The notes beneath the pieces are model-generated. The model saw only the letters and a list, made by a program, of their open reading frames with translations. It had not been told where the DNA came from and searched no databases. 64,000 bases of DNA from Mucilaginibacter geliditolerans. GTDB lineage: Bacteria; Bacteroidota; Bacteroidia; Sphingobacteriales; Sphingobacteriaceae. The DNA is taken from contig NZ_JACHBY010000007.1 in NCBI RefSeq assembly GCF_014200495.1, positions 325,599 to 389,598 of the forward strand, given 5' to 3'. Made by a program: the position numbers and the translations under genes. Position 1 is the first letter of the stretch. Each line of letters begins with the position of its first letter. Positions 46,464 to 55,801 of the stretch are shown here, one piece after another.

Positions 46464-48854
46464 TTACTCGCTTCGCAAGCTTTTAACCGGATTAGCCAAT
46501 GCAGCACTGATGCTTTGATAGCTGACGGTTGCCAACGTGATTAATACAGCACCAAGGCCGGTCAGTGCGAAAATCCACCAGGACAATTGGGCATGATAGG
46601 TGTAGTGGCTGAGCCAGCTATGCATTACGTAATAAGATACAGGTGTAGCGATCAGGATGGCGATAACGACCAATACGACAAAATCCTTGGATAATAAGCT
46701 CCATAATCCAAAAACGGTAGCGCCAAGTACCTTACGTACGCCGATCTCTTTGACTCGCTGTTCCGCCATAAAGGAGGCCATTCCGAACAGGCCCAGGCAA
46801 CTGATGAAAATGGCTAATACCGCAAATGCAGAGGCTAGCTTACCTACCCGTTCTTCATCACTAAATTTTTGGGCGTACGCATCATCAACGAACTGGTAAG
46901 AAAAGGGTACTGAGGGCATATATCGCTGGAAAATGCCGGCTATCTTGCTGATCGCCTCATGGCTGCTCATCGCAGGATTGATCCGCAGGATCATGGAATC
47001 AAAGTTAGTGTCGCCAATATAAAAAATAGTTTGCTTGGCGGGCTCATAAGGCGAACCCATCACCATATCCCTTACCACGCCGATGACTTTATAAACCTTG
47101 TTACCTTTTCCGAAATTAAGATTTTGACCTACAGGGTCTTTTAATCCCATGTATTTTACTGCGGCCTCATTCAATACAACGGTCGAAGAATCCGTCAGGA
47201 ACCTCGTTGAGAAATCCCTGCCTGCTATAAACTGCCAGCCTACTGTCTTTCCATACGCTGTAGTAACGCGGATATTCGCAAAGTCCACTGCCAGTGCCGG
47301 ATCCTTACCTGTCCAGCTCACATCGGAACGGTTATTATAAACTGCTGTGGTTGGGCTCGACGAGCGGGTCATTTCTTTCACTGCTCCGGAACCGATCATA
47401 TCCTGACGCAACGCATTAAACTGATTTCCTAATATGTGATCGTTCGTCTCAATGTTAACCAGCCCGGCCCTGGTATAGCCAACGGGACGGTCCTGTGCGA
47501 ACTTTACCTGCCTGAAAACAACGATGGTGCCCACAATCAAAATAATGGAAACGGTGAATTGAGTGACCACTAATATCTTTCGGGGGATAGCCGCCATGGG
47601 GCCTGCTTTGAACGTTCCTTTTAACACCTTTACCGGGTTAAAGGAGGAAAGATATAAGGCCGGGTAACTGCCGGCAATGATCCCGGTAAACAAGGTAAAT
47701 CCCAGGCCCGCCAGCCAAAAATAAGGGGTGGTCCAAAACGCAGGCATTTCCTTGCCCGCCAGCTCGTTGAAAGCGGGAAGGCTTAACCTGACCAAGAACA
47801 ATGAAAGGCCGAAGGCCAGTAACGCAGTTAGTAAAGATTCGGCGTAAAATTGTGCGATGAGCTGCCCGCGGACCGATCCTACAGCTTTGCGGATACCTAC
47901 TTCCTTCGCCCTTTTCTCACTGCGCGCGGTACTTAAATTCATAAAGTTGATACAAGCTAATAATAGCACAAATACGCCGACGATTGCAAAGAGCCAGACA
48001 TATTGTATGGCGCCGCCGATATTTACGCCATTCTTAAATTCTTCATACAAATGCCAATTACGCATGGGCTGCAAAAACAGGTCCGGGTTCGTCTTTGCTT
48101 CAGACGGACCGCCATTCTTCGCTTTAATATCCCTGATCTTTGCCGAGAGTTCCTGTATATTCACGTTATCCGCCACCTGTACAAATACATGAAACGAGTC
48201 TTCCCCCCAATCTGTGCCGGCTCTTTTCAGCCAGTCCTGTGTCGCCGTAAAATAGCCCCAGGACACCATGTACATCAATTTATGCAAAGTGGTATTCACC
48301 GGGAGGTCCTCATAGACACCGGATACCGCGAGGCTCCCTTGTTCATCGAACCGGATTACCTTTCCCAGCGGATCGGTATGGCCAAATAAAGCTACTGCGG
48401 CAGATCTTGAAAGGAGAATGGAGGATGCCCCGTTCAGGGAATTTCGCGATCCCCTGATCATTTTCAGCGTAAACATCTCCGGGATTTCAGGCGTGACATA
48501 CGTACCGGACAATGCTACTTTCTTTTCTCCGGTAGTGAGTATATGGCTCCCGGTCCAAAAAGTTACGCCCGTGTGTTTAAAATTGCTGGCGAAATCTCTC
48601 CGTAGCATTTCCTCTACAGGCAAAGAGGTGGCCACTTGCGTGGTGACCGTTCCGTTGAAGGTCTTGTTTTGCATGACCTGCGCCAACCGGTTATAATTCT
48701 CATGGTACTGGTCAAATGATAACTCGCCTGCTATCCAAATGCCGATCAACAGCGCGACCGTCATACCCACTGCAAGTCCACCAATATTAATGAAGGAAGA
48801 CGCTTTGTTTTTGATCAGGTTACGCCAGGCGACCTTTAGATAATTTTTTATCAT
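46464..48854 (-). CDS. FtsX/MacB-type ABC transporter permease
   Basis: A 796-residue inner-membrane permease and a paralogue of the one at 30992. It starts MIKNYLKVAWRNLIKNK, has an N-terminal helix (about 20-43), a MacB-type periplasmic domain, FtsX helices at about 290-405 and again at about 675-790, and the motif EQRVKEIGVRKVLGA. No ATPase gene is adjacent. Together with the DHFR-like gene it interrupts the expected sigma-FecR order of the third uptake system. Codons appear somewhat richer in G and C than in the flanking SusC genes (impression, not computed). Confidence 0.9.
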   Translation of the reverse strand: MIKNYLKVAWRNLIKNKASSFINIGGLAVGMTVALLIGIWIAGELSFDQYHENYNRLAQVMQNKTFNGTVTTQVATSLPVEEMLRRDFASNFKHTGVTFWTGSHILTTGEKKVALSGTYVTPEIPEMFTLKMIRGSRNSLNGASSILLSRSAAVALFGHTDPLGKVIRFDEQGSLAVSGVYEDLPVNTTLHKLMYMVSWGYFTATQDWLKRAGTDWGEDSFHVFVQVADNVNIQELSAKIRDIKAKNGGPSEAKTNPDLFLQPMRNWHLYEEFKNGVNIGGAIQYVWLFAIVGVFVLLLACINFMNLSTARSEKRAKEVGIRKAVGSVRGQLIAQFYAESLLTALLAFGLSLFLVRLSLPAFNELAGKEMPAFWTTPYFWLAGLGFTLFTGIIAGSYPALYLSSFNPVKVLKGTFKAGPMAAIPRKILVVTQFTVSIILIVGTIVVFRQVKFAQDRPVGYTRAGLVNIETNDHILGNQFNALRQDMIGSGAVKEMTRSSSPTTAVYNNRSDVSWTGKDPALAVDFANIRVTTAYGKTVGWQFIAGRDFSTRFLTDSSTVVLNEAAVKYMGLKDPVGQNLNFGKGNKVYKVIGVVRDMVMGSPYEPAKQTIFYIGDTNFDSMILRINPAMSSHEAISKIAGIFQRYMPSVPFSYQFVDDAYAQKFSDEERVGKLASAFAVLAIFISCLGLFGMASFMAEQRVKEIGVRKVLGATVFGLWSLLSKDFVVLVVIAILIATPVSYYVMHSWLSHYTYHAQLSWWIFALTGLGAVLITLATVSYQSISAALANPVKSLRSE

Positions 48855-48963
48855 GATACAAAAGTTGATGAATTATGGTAATAATAATAAATAACATGCC
48901 ATGCTAATAACAGGCTAATAACTAATGCTTTATAGGCGAAAAGATCCGTGCCAAGTGTACGGT

Positions 48964-48983
48964 AACGAACAGTGTAGTTCGTT
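48964..48983. promoter_or_regulatory. Inverted repeat in divergent permease-FecR spacer
   Basis: AACGAAC and GTTCGTT are separated by six bases, an operator-like arrangement about 110 bases before the permease start and 170 before FecR. Which gene it might serve cannot be told. Confidence 0.25.
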
Positions 48984-49152
48984 TTCAATCCAGTCCGTGT
49001 ATGGAAGATCAAGGATCGCGGCAAAAATGTATGATCAGCTGTGAATAATGACAGAAAAATCACATTCTTTTAAACTATTTTTTTTTCATCTACTCCCACC
49101 GCCATTTACAGTTGTATAGGTTATAATTAGGATCCTTATCCTCAAGACTATT

Positions 49153-50283
49153 ATGCAACTGAAAGAAATAGAACAATTACTGGAAAAATATAATAAGGGC
49201 GAAGCCACCCCTGCGGAGAACGCGTTGATTGAATCGTGGTACCTTACTTATAGGAATGATGCTCCCCGTGCATCGCATCAGCAATTGGAAGAAGACCAGG
49301 AAGACAGCCTTAACAAATTATTATTCCAGATAAATTCCACAACAAAGAGATCATATACCAGGGCTTTTGCAATTGCAGCATCGCTACTTGTGTTTGTTAC
49401 TGCGGGTGTTTTGATGTTTATGCACCATCAGGCCAAAAAGCAACAATTTATGGCTGCTGCAAAGCCAGTTAAAAATGATCTGCCTCCCGGTGGTAATAAG
49501 GCTATATTAACCCTTGCAAATGGCAGTACGGTAGTATTAACCGATGCTAAAAACGGCAAGCTTGCTAGTCAGGGTGGGGTAGTGGTCAGCAAAACAGCTG
49601 ATGGGCAGATTAAATATGCAGGTTCGGGTCAAAGTATATCATCAAACACATTAGTATATAATACAGCTACTACGCCAAAAGGAGGGCAGTACCAGTTTAT
49701 CCTGTCGGATGGTACCAAGGTTTGGCTAAACTCTGCATCATCTATTAAATACCCGGTTAATTTTATTGGTAACGAACGCAGGGTTGAGCTTACCGGCGAA
49801 GCTTATTTTGAAGTAGCGCATAATGCCGCTAAGCCATTCAGGGTGGTTTCAAGCGGGCAAACGGTTGAAGTTTTGGGCACGCATTTTAATATTAATGCTT
49901 ATGCAGATGAAAGTGCGGTGAAAACAACATTACTGCAGGGTAGTGTAAAAGTATCATCAGCCGATGGCAGCAGTGTTATAAAACCAGGCGAACAGGCGCA
50001 GTTTAACAATGGTAAAATAAACGTAGTAAGCGGTGTTGATCTTGATGCGGCCGTAGCCTGGAAAAATGGCCTGTTTTATTTTGAGGATAGCAACATACAG
50101 GAAGTAATGCGCCAATTTGCACGCTGGTATGATGTTGATGTTAAATATGAAGGAGAATTGTCCGCAAGGCACTTTGCCGGTGAAATACCACGTAATATAA
50201 ATGCAACACAAATGCTGGATATACTCAGCTTTAAGAAAATACACTACAAACTACAGGGCAAAACAATTATTGTAATGCCTTGA
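49153..50283 (+). CDS. FecR-family anti-sigma factor (pair 3)
   Basis: A 376-residue anti-sigma factor. A cytoplasmic N-terminal part (about 1-70) is followed by a membrane helix (about 73-92, AIAASLLVFVTAGVLMFM), a spacer with an extra sheet (NGSTVVLTDAKNGK), and the FecR domain (TPKGGQYQFILSDGTKVWLNSASS, VELTGEAYFEVAH). The C-terminal STN-like segment begins near ARHFAGEIP. It precedes the STN-bearing SusC by 222 bases, an unusually long gap that appears to hold an antisense RNA. The cognate sigma gene lies 3.5 kb upstream. Confidence 0.92.
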   Translation: MQLKEIEQLLEKYNKGEATPAENALIESWYLTYRNDAPRASHQQLEEDQEDSLNKLLFQINSTTKRSYTRAFAIAASLLVFVTAGVLMFMHHQAKKQQFMAAAKPVKNDLPPGGNKAILTLANGSTVVLTDAKNGKLASQGGVVVSKTADGQIKYAGSGQSISSNTLVYNTATTPKGGQYQFILSDGTKVWLNSASSIKYPVNFIGNERRVELTGEAYFEVAHNAAKPFRVVSSGQTVEVLGTHFNINAYADESAVKTTLLQGSVKVSSADGSSVIKPGEQAQFNNGKINVVSGVDLDAAVAWKNGLFYFEDSNIQEVMRQFARWYDVDVKYEGELSARHFAGEIPRNINATQMLDILSFKKIHYKLQGKTIIVMP

Positions 50284-50384
50284 AATTCAATAACTAACTA
50301 AATTAAAAACTATTAAAGAAGAAAATATGAAGAAAAATTAACTCACCCACGGCAGGCTCCGGCCTCCTTTCATGCGGTTAATTC

Positions 50385-50420
50385 AAAAAAAAACGCACCC
50401 CGACGGCAATCGGAATGCGT
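50385..50420 (-). terminator. Minus-strand intrinsic terminator inside plus-strand susC leader
   Basis: Read on the minus strand, ACGCATTCCGA pairs with TCGGGGTGCGT to give an 11-bp stem with two G-U wobbles and a 6-base loop, followed by about eight U. On the plus strand the wobble positions become C-A mismatches and there is no T tract, so only the minus-strand RNA makes a good terminator. Confidence 0.75.
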
Positions 50421-50506
50421 GTAATATCTGAGTTAACCCTTACCGTAAAACGGAAATAAGTTTAGTGTCTCTCTAACTATCTGTTAACCCAAACTCAACA
50501 AAAGTA
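50385..50506 (-). ncRNA. Candidate cis-antisense RNA over the susC leader (pair 3)
   Basis: A strong minus-strand terminator (50385-50420) and a minus-strand -7 box, TACTTTTG at 50506-50499, face each other in the FecR-susC gap. They define a possible transcript of roughly 110 nt beginning near 50493 and fully complementary to the susC 5' leader. Antisense RNAs in exactly this position (between anti-sigma and susC) repress glycan loci in Bacteroides (DonS type). No -33 TTG is found at the usual distance, so the promoter assignment is the weaker half. Confidence 0.5.
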
Positions 50507-53500
50507 TGAAATTAAATGCTTTTTCTACGGTCGTGCATAAACCATGGCTGAAAAAAATCTCATTGATCATGAAACTGACCACCCTAATTATATTAGTTGC
50601 TCTATTGCAGTGCAGTGCCAGGGGATTTAGTCAGAAAATCAATTTAAATGAAACAAATACCCCTCTTAAAAAAGTACTGCAACAAATTAATAAACAAACC
50701 GGATATGCTTTTTTCTACGATTCAAAAGATGTAGCAAACAAAAGTGTTAGCGTGCAATTAAAAGATGCATCAGTTGAAGAAGCATTGAGCAAATGCCTGC
50801 AAAACCAGGACTTGTCTTACAAAATAATTGCTAAAACCATTGTTTTACAGCAGGAAGATCAGGTTACTAAAAGTGCCGGTACGGCACCTATCGTTATTAA
50901 AGGTAAGGTAACCGATGATAAAAATGGAACCTTACCCGGTGTAACTATAAAGCTGAAAAATGGTACGGCATCAACTGTAACCGACATTAACGGTAACTTT
51001 AGTATTAGCGTACCCGATGATAAGGCTATACTTGTTTTCACCTACATTGGCTTTACCCCACAGGAATTACCGGTAAGCGCAAGTAGTGCAATGGTAGTGA
51101 AATTACTACCCAGCTCAAACAGTCTTGATGCAGTTGTTGTAACTGCGTTAGGTATAAAAAAGGAAGAAAAACGCATAGGCTATTCTATCACACAGGTTAG
51201 CGGCGAAGAAGTATCTACCACACGTGAACCTACATTTGTTAACGCTTTAGCAGGTAAAGTAGCCGGTTTGGTAGTTCAAAGCCCGCCCAATGGCGATGGT
51301 GGCTCATCAAGGGTTATCCTGCGTGGTTATTCTTCTTTTTCGGGTTCAAACCAGCCTTTATATGTTATTGATGGCGTGCCCATTAATAGCAATACACGCG
51401 AAAATACAGATGACCAAAGTAAAGTATACGGTGGTTCTGATCCGGGTGATGGCTTAAACTCTATCAATCCTGACGATATTGAAACCATCAGTATATTAAA
51501 AGGCGCTTCGGCAGCTGCACTTTATGGTGGTGGTGCGCAGGCAGGTGTTATTTTGATCACCACAAAAAAAGGAAAAAAAGGCGCAGGAGTTGGTGTCACT
51601 TTCAATAGCAATACTGTTTTTGAAAAAATGATTCCTTATGATAACCTGCAAACAGAATACGGCCGCGGTTATTATGGCAGAATATATACTGCTGCCGATG
51701 ATACCGTTAGCTTCTTTTACGGCGGGCTTGGCAATAACTCTGGTGATCCTCCGGGATGGTCATGGGGTGCGAAAATTGAAGGCCAGCCATTTTTAGATAT
51801 TGACGGCAAAACAAAGCCTTATGTACTGCAAAGCGCGGCTGAAAACTTCGACAGGTTTTATAAGATAGGTATAACATCAACCAATAGCGTTGCCTTAACC
51901 AAAGGCTATGATGATGGTTCATACCGTATATCGCTTTCTGATACCAGGGATGATTCACCTACGCCAGGCGAAGGATATGAGCGCTATAATGCCGTGTTTA
52001 ATTTAAACCAGGATTTTGGCAAGCGTTTTCATACAAGTTTTAAAGTCGACTTGTCAAGAGTATTACGCTTAAACGCGCCGCTTGAACGTGGTGACGGCCG
52101 TGGTTCGATGGGCCAAAGTTATCCGCGTATAGCCAATACTACCGATATTACGCTATTGGATGCAAAGGACGCTGATGGTAACTTCCTGTCAACCTATACT
52201 GCCAACCCTTACGTGCAGTTAGAAAAAGTAAAGAATGACCAAACACAAAACCGGGTATTAACTTCGGCTAATCTTACTTATGATATTACCGATCACTTGC
52301 ATGCAAACGTAATAACAGGTTTGGATTATATTAATACCGATGGTGTATTTGCGGTATTCCCCAATAATGTAACCAACAACAGCGGTATTTATCAAACCTC
52401 AACATATCAGCAACAAAGAACTGATGTGCGCGGTACGTTGAATTATGATACCAAGTTCAAAGATTTCTCTCTGACTGTTTTAGCCGGTGTTGAGTCTCAA
52501 AACGCGAGTCAATATTCATTGACTATGGGCGGCTCAAATTTTATTGATCCAAGCCAGTTAAATTTCAGTAATTTAAAAACAGTGAATTTGCCGACGGAGC
52601 TTCATAGCCCGCGTTCTGAAACAAATTCTGTTTTTGCCCAGGCTGATCTGGGGTATAAGAATTATTTATTCTTAGAGGTTACCGGCCGTAACGACTGGTA
52701 TTCGGCCCTTACATCAAATTTATCCAATTCTAAAAACTACCTGGCTTACCCATCGGCAAACTTAAGCTATGTGTTTAGTGATGCGCTGCATATCGATCCT
52801 AAAATATTATCATTCGGTAAGTTAAGGGCAGCCTTTGGCCAAACAGGCAGTAACCCTACACCACAGCGAACCGATCTTACATTTACTTCACAGGGTGCGT
52901 TAAATGGCATTCCATTAAGCGAGGTGACCAATAATTCCGCCCCGCCGGCAAGCTTAAAGCCTGAAGTAACTACAGAATCAGAGATTGGTACGGAATTAAA
53001 GTTTTTTGGCAACCGCTTATCGCTTGATGCGGATTACTACTACAAAAAATCAGATAATTTCCTGCTGCCGATAACTATAAGTAACAGTACCACCTTTAGC
53101 TCGGTATATGTAAATGCGGGCAATATGTACGATAAAGGTTTTGAAGTATTACTAGCAGGTACGCCTATTAAAACCAGGGATTTTGACTGGGATGTAAGCT
53201 TTAATGCGGCTAAGAACAAAAACATGGTTACCGCGCTTGCGCCAGGACTTGGTACAGGTATCGATCTGTATTATAACATCGAGGCAAGGGTAGGTTACCC
53301 ATTGGGCTCAATATTTGGATCTACTTACCAAAGGGCGCCAAACGGGCAAATAGTTTATCAGCCTGAAAACTCACAAACCGGCGATTCAGGTACACCTAAC
53401 TCTGTTATTATTGCTAAAAACAGCGGCGATAATTACCTGGGTACAGCTAACCCTGATTGGTCGGGCGGTATAACCAATACATTTACTTATAAAGATTTCT

Positions 53501-53997
53501 CTTTCAGCTTCCTGATTGATGGCCAATTTGGTGGCCAGGTTTATGAGGCCGACGCGATATGGACGAATTATTTCGGTAATTCAAAAGCTTCACTTTTGGG
53601 TCGTGATGGTACATACATACCTAACGGTGTAATTAACACGGGTACTGCGTCAGCACCGGTATATGTAAAAAATACATTGCCTTACAGCGCGTACATCCAG
53701 TTTAATGACAACGGAAATGCGGATAAGATCATCAATGAATCAAATGTATTCAGCAGGACCTTTATTAAATTCCGCCAGGTATCGTTAGCCTATAAAATTC
53801 CAAAAAGCATATTGCGTAACACCTTTATCAGGTCAGCTACCTTCTCACTTATCGGGCGTAACCTTTTCTACATCAGAAAAGACCTGCCTACGTTTGATCC
53901 GGAAGCATCTGACAGTATAGGTACCGGTTTTGGTTATGATAGCGGAGGTTCGCCAACCAGCCGTACCTATGGGTTTAACTTAAATGTAAGTTTTTAA
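50506..53997 (+). CDS. SusC/RagA TonB-dependent transporter with STN domain (pair 3)
   Basis: A 1163-residue TonB-dependent outer-membrane importer. The long N-terminal signal region (ending ARGFSQ near residue 43; an internal ATG at 50569 is a second option) is followed by an STN domain (about 45-122), a carboxypeptidase-regulatory-like domain (about 130-205, IKGKVTDDKNGTLPGVTI), the plug (LYVIDGVPIN, DIETISILKG) and a barrel ending NLNVSF. The STN domain pairs it with the upstream FecR in trans-envelope signalling. The start codon overlaps the minus-strand -7 box of the candidate antisense RNA. Confidence 0.94.
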   Translation: MKLNAFSTVVHKPWLKKISLIMKLTTLIILVALLQCSARGFSQKINLNETNTPLKKVLQQINKQTGYAFFYDSKDVANKSVSVQLKDASVEEALSKCLQNQDLSYKIIAKTIVLQQEDQVTKSAGTAPIVIKGKVTDDKNGTLPGVTIKLKNGTASTVTDINGNFSISVPDDKAILVFTYIGFTPQELPVSASSAMVVKLLPSSNSLDAVVVTALGIKKEEKRIGYSITQVSGEEVSTTREPTFVNALAGKVAGLVVQSPPNGDGGSSRVILRGYSSFSGSNQPLYVIDGVPINSNTRENTDDQSKVYGGSDPGDGLNSINPDDIETISILKGASAAALYGGGAQAGVILITTKKGKKGAGVGVTFNSNTVFEKMIPYDNLQTEYGRGYYGRIYTAADDTVSFFYGGLGNNSGDPPGWSWGAKIEGQPFLDIDGKTKPYVLQSAAENFDRFYKIGITSTNSVALTKGYDDGSYRISLSDTRDDSPTPGEGYERYNAVFNLNQDFGKRFHTSFKVDLSRVLRLNAPLERGDGRGSMGQSYPRIANTTDITLLDAKDADGNFLSTYTANPYVQLEKVKNDQTQNRVLTSANLTYDITDHLHANVITGLDYINTDGVFAVFPNNVTNNSGIYQTSTYQQQRTDVRGTLNYDTKFKDFSLTVLAGVESQNASQYSLTMGGSNFIDPSQLNFSNLKTVNLPTELHSPRSETNSVFAQADLGYKNYLFLEVTGRNDWYSALTSNLSNSKNYLAYPSANLSYVFSDALHIDPKILSFGKLRAAFGQTGSNPTPQRTDLTFTSQGALNGIPLSEVTNNSAPPASLKPEVTTESEIGTELKFFGNRLSLDADYYYKKSDNFLLPITISNSTTFSSVYVNAGNMYDKGFEVLLAGTPIKTRDFDWDVSFNAAKNKNMVTALAPGLGTGIDLYYNIEARVGYPLGSIFGSTYQRAPNGQIVYQPENSQTGDSGTPNSVIIAKNSGDNYLGTANPDWSGGITNTFTYKDFSFSFLIDGQFGGQVYEADAIWTNYFGNSKASLLGRDGTYIPNGVINTGTASAPVYVKNTLPYSAYIQFNDNGNADKIINESNVFSRTFIKFRQVSLAYKIPKSILRNTFIRSATFSLIGRNLFYIRKDLPTFDPEASDSIGTGFGYDSGGSPTSRTYGFNLNVSF

Positions 53998-54000
53998 CAT

Positions 54001-54008
54001 AAAGGAGG
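54001..54008 (+). promoter_or_regulatory. Strong Shine-Dalgarno before susD (pair 3)
   Basis: AAAGGAGG stands nine bases before the susD ATG. Canonical Shine-Dalgarno sequences are uncommon in this phylum and absent before most genes of the window, so this gene may be translated unusually efficiently. Confidence 0.6.
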
Positions 54009-54017
54009 AAAATAATC

Positions 54018-55496
54018 ATGAAAAATATAACGTATAAATTTTTATCTTTTCTTCTTGTAACTGCTTTAGCAACAGGTTGTACAAAGAATTTTGAAAAGAT
54101 CAACTCAAATCCGGATGCTACCACGACAGTATCTTCAGGAGCGCTTTTGTCTGATGCCCTTGTAAGAACAAGTACTGTTGATATGGAGAGCCGTTTTAAT
54201 TATTGCCATGCGTTTGTGCAATACGGGTACAGCTCGTTTTGGTCGGGTACTACTTATGTGGTATCAGATGGTCCCGCTTCATCACTATGGAATAATTTTT
54301 ACACCCCGGTATTAACAAGTCTCGACTATTTGATAAACCAAACGAAAGATGATGCTACACAGGCAAGCACTTATGCTGCTGCCCGTATATGGCGTGTATT
54401 TATCTTTCAAAAGCTAACCGATTTTTATGGCGATATCCCTTATAGCCAGTCTGGTTTAGCTTTAACAGATAAATTATATACCCCGGTTTATGATAAGCAG
54501 CAGCAAATATATGCCAGCTTAGTAACTGAGCTAAGGGCATCCATAGCTTTGTTGGCTGCAAACAGTTCACAAACTGTACAAGGCGACCAGTTTTACAGTG
54601 GCAGTGCATCACAATGGAAAAAATTGGGGGCATCGCTATTGTTAAAAGTGGGTATGCGCTTAATTAAAATTGACCCTACACAAGCATCATCATTGGCTAA
54701 AGAAGCTGTAGCCGATGGGGTAATGACCAGTAATACTGATATGCCTGTGTTAAACCACAGCGCAACTTTTGCTAACGGTATTTATACCGTGGTTCAAGAT
54801 GGTGTTGAACATTTCTTTTTACATAAAACACTGGTATCAGAAATGCAAACGGCGAATGATCCCCGTTTGGCCATTTATGGTGCAATTTATGATAAGCCGG
54901 TATCAGCGGGTGGAGTAATTATAAGTGATACAACGACTAAGTTTATCGGTTATAGTTTCAATAGTAGTGATCCGCAGCCAACGGTGAGGATAAATGCCAC
55001 CATTTTTGGCCAGCAGAATACCCCATTCTTTGATTACCAGTATGCCGAAGTTGCCTATCTGGAGGCAGAAGCAGTGGTAAGAGGGTATATTACTGGTAAT
55101 GCGGACACATTGTATGCACACGGTATAACAGCTCACATGCAATCATTGGCTTTACTGCCAACCAAACCAATAATCAGCTCTGCTCAAATTACAGCTTACC
55201 TGGCGCAACACCCGCTTCCGGCGGCAACTGAAGATAAAATAAACAGGATCAATACCGAATACTGGCTGGCAGCTTTTGCCTTTGATGGAGAAGATGAATA
55301 TGCCAACTGGCGCCGTACTGGTTACCCTGTGCTGGCAGCTAATCCGGGCAGCGTTTCAAAAACTATCCCGCGTAAAATGGTATATCCGCAAAGCGAATTT
55401 AATTTGAATAATGCCAATGTAAATGCAGCGCTTGCAGCATACGGAAACCAAAATACATTTAACTCCTCAGCCATAGTTTGGTGGGATAAACAATAA
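54018..55496 (+). CDS. SusD-like outer-membrane glycan-binding lipoprotein (pair 3)
   Basis: A 492-residue surface lipoprotein partnering the preceding SusC, 20 bases downstream. The lipobox ATGC gives acylated C21, followed by TKNFEKINSNPD as in the second SusD. Family segments include DFYGDIPYSQSG, AEVAYLEAEAVVRG and a C-terminal AIVWWDKQ. It has a strong Shine-Dalgarno sequence. Two hairpins follow (55510 and 55645), so the GH20-GH29-GH29 cluster downstream probably has a separate promoter or depends on read-through. Confidence 0.93.
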   Translation: MKNITYKFLSFLLVTALATGCTKNFEKINSNPDATTTVSSGALLSDALVRTSTVDMESRFNYCHAFVQYGYSSFWSGTTYVVSDGPASSLWNNFYTPVLTSLDYLINQTKDDATQASTYAAARIWRVFIFQKLTDFYGDIPYSQSGLALTDKLYTPVYDKQQQIYASLVTELRASIALLAANSSQTVQGDQFYSGSASQWKKLGASLLLKVGMRLIKIDPTQASSLAKEAVADGVMTSNTDMPVLNHSATFANGIYTVVQDGVEHFFLHKTLVSEMQTANDPRLAIYGAIYDKPVSAGGVIISDTTTKFIGYSFNSSDPQPTVRINATIFGQQNTPFFDYQYAEVAYLEAEAVVRGYITGNADTLYAHGITAHMQSLALLPTKPIISSAQITAYLAQHPLPAATEDKINRINTEYWLAAFAFDGEDEYANWRRTGYPVLAANPGSVSKTIPRKMVYPQSEFNLNNANVNAALAAYGNQNTFNSSAIVWWDKQ

Positions 55497-55509
55497 AAAT
55501 TGGTTGGCT

Positions 55510-55542
55510 GAAAGCATGACCGGTAAATGCCGGTATGCTTTC
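55510..55542 (+). terminator. Hairpin directly after susD (pair 3)
   Basis: GAAAGCAT and ACCGG pair with CCGGT and ATGCTTTC around one bulged G, with a 6-base loop and no T tract. It more likely protects the 3' end or slows polymerase than terminates alone. Confidence 0.45.
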
Positions 55543-55644
55543 ACCAAGCAATAATGAAGATGATATAAACCTGGTTGTTTTATCAATTCATTGAAAATAC
55601 TACCGGTTGTTACAATTGGTTAGTTTAGTTTGTATTAAGTTGTG

Positions 55645-55676
55645 CATAGCCCGGGCGGGCCCGGGCTATGTTTATT
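55645..55676 (+). terminator. Intrinsic terminator before GH20 cluster
   Basis: CATAGCCCGGGC and GCCCGGGCTATG form a very GC-rich perfect hairpin followed by TTTATTTAT. The motif ATTGGTTAGTTTAGT lies about 15-30 bases upstream, as it does before the terminator at 28763. Confidence 0.8.
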
Positions 55677-55801
55677 TATATTAAAGACCAGACATCGGCT
55701 TGATGCTAAAATATGTTATTGCATAGCTAATTATATTGATGAAAAAGCGGGTGCTTGCACTTAACTTGCCTCATTCTTAGTTTTAATAGTAGTTAATAAT
55801 A

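Noticed and set aside
50325..50339. Mini reading frame ATGAAGAAAAATTAA as a leader peptide
   Set aside because: It has only four sense codons, no regulatory codon pattern and no attenuator pairing with the downstream plus-strand sequence that I can see.
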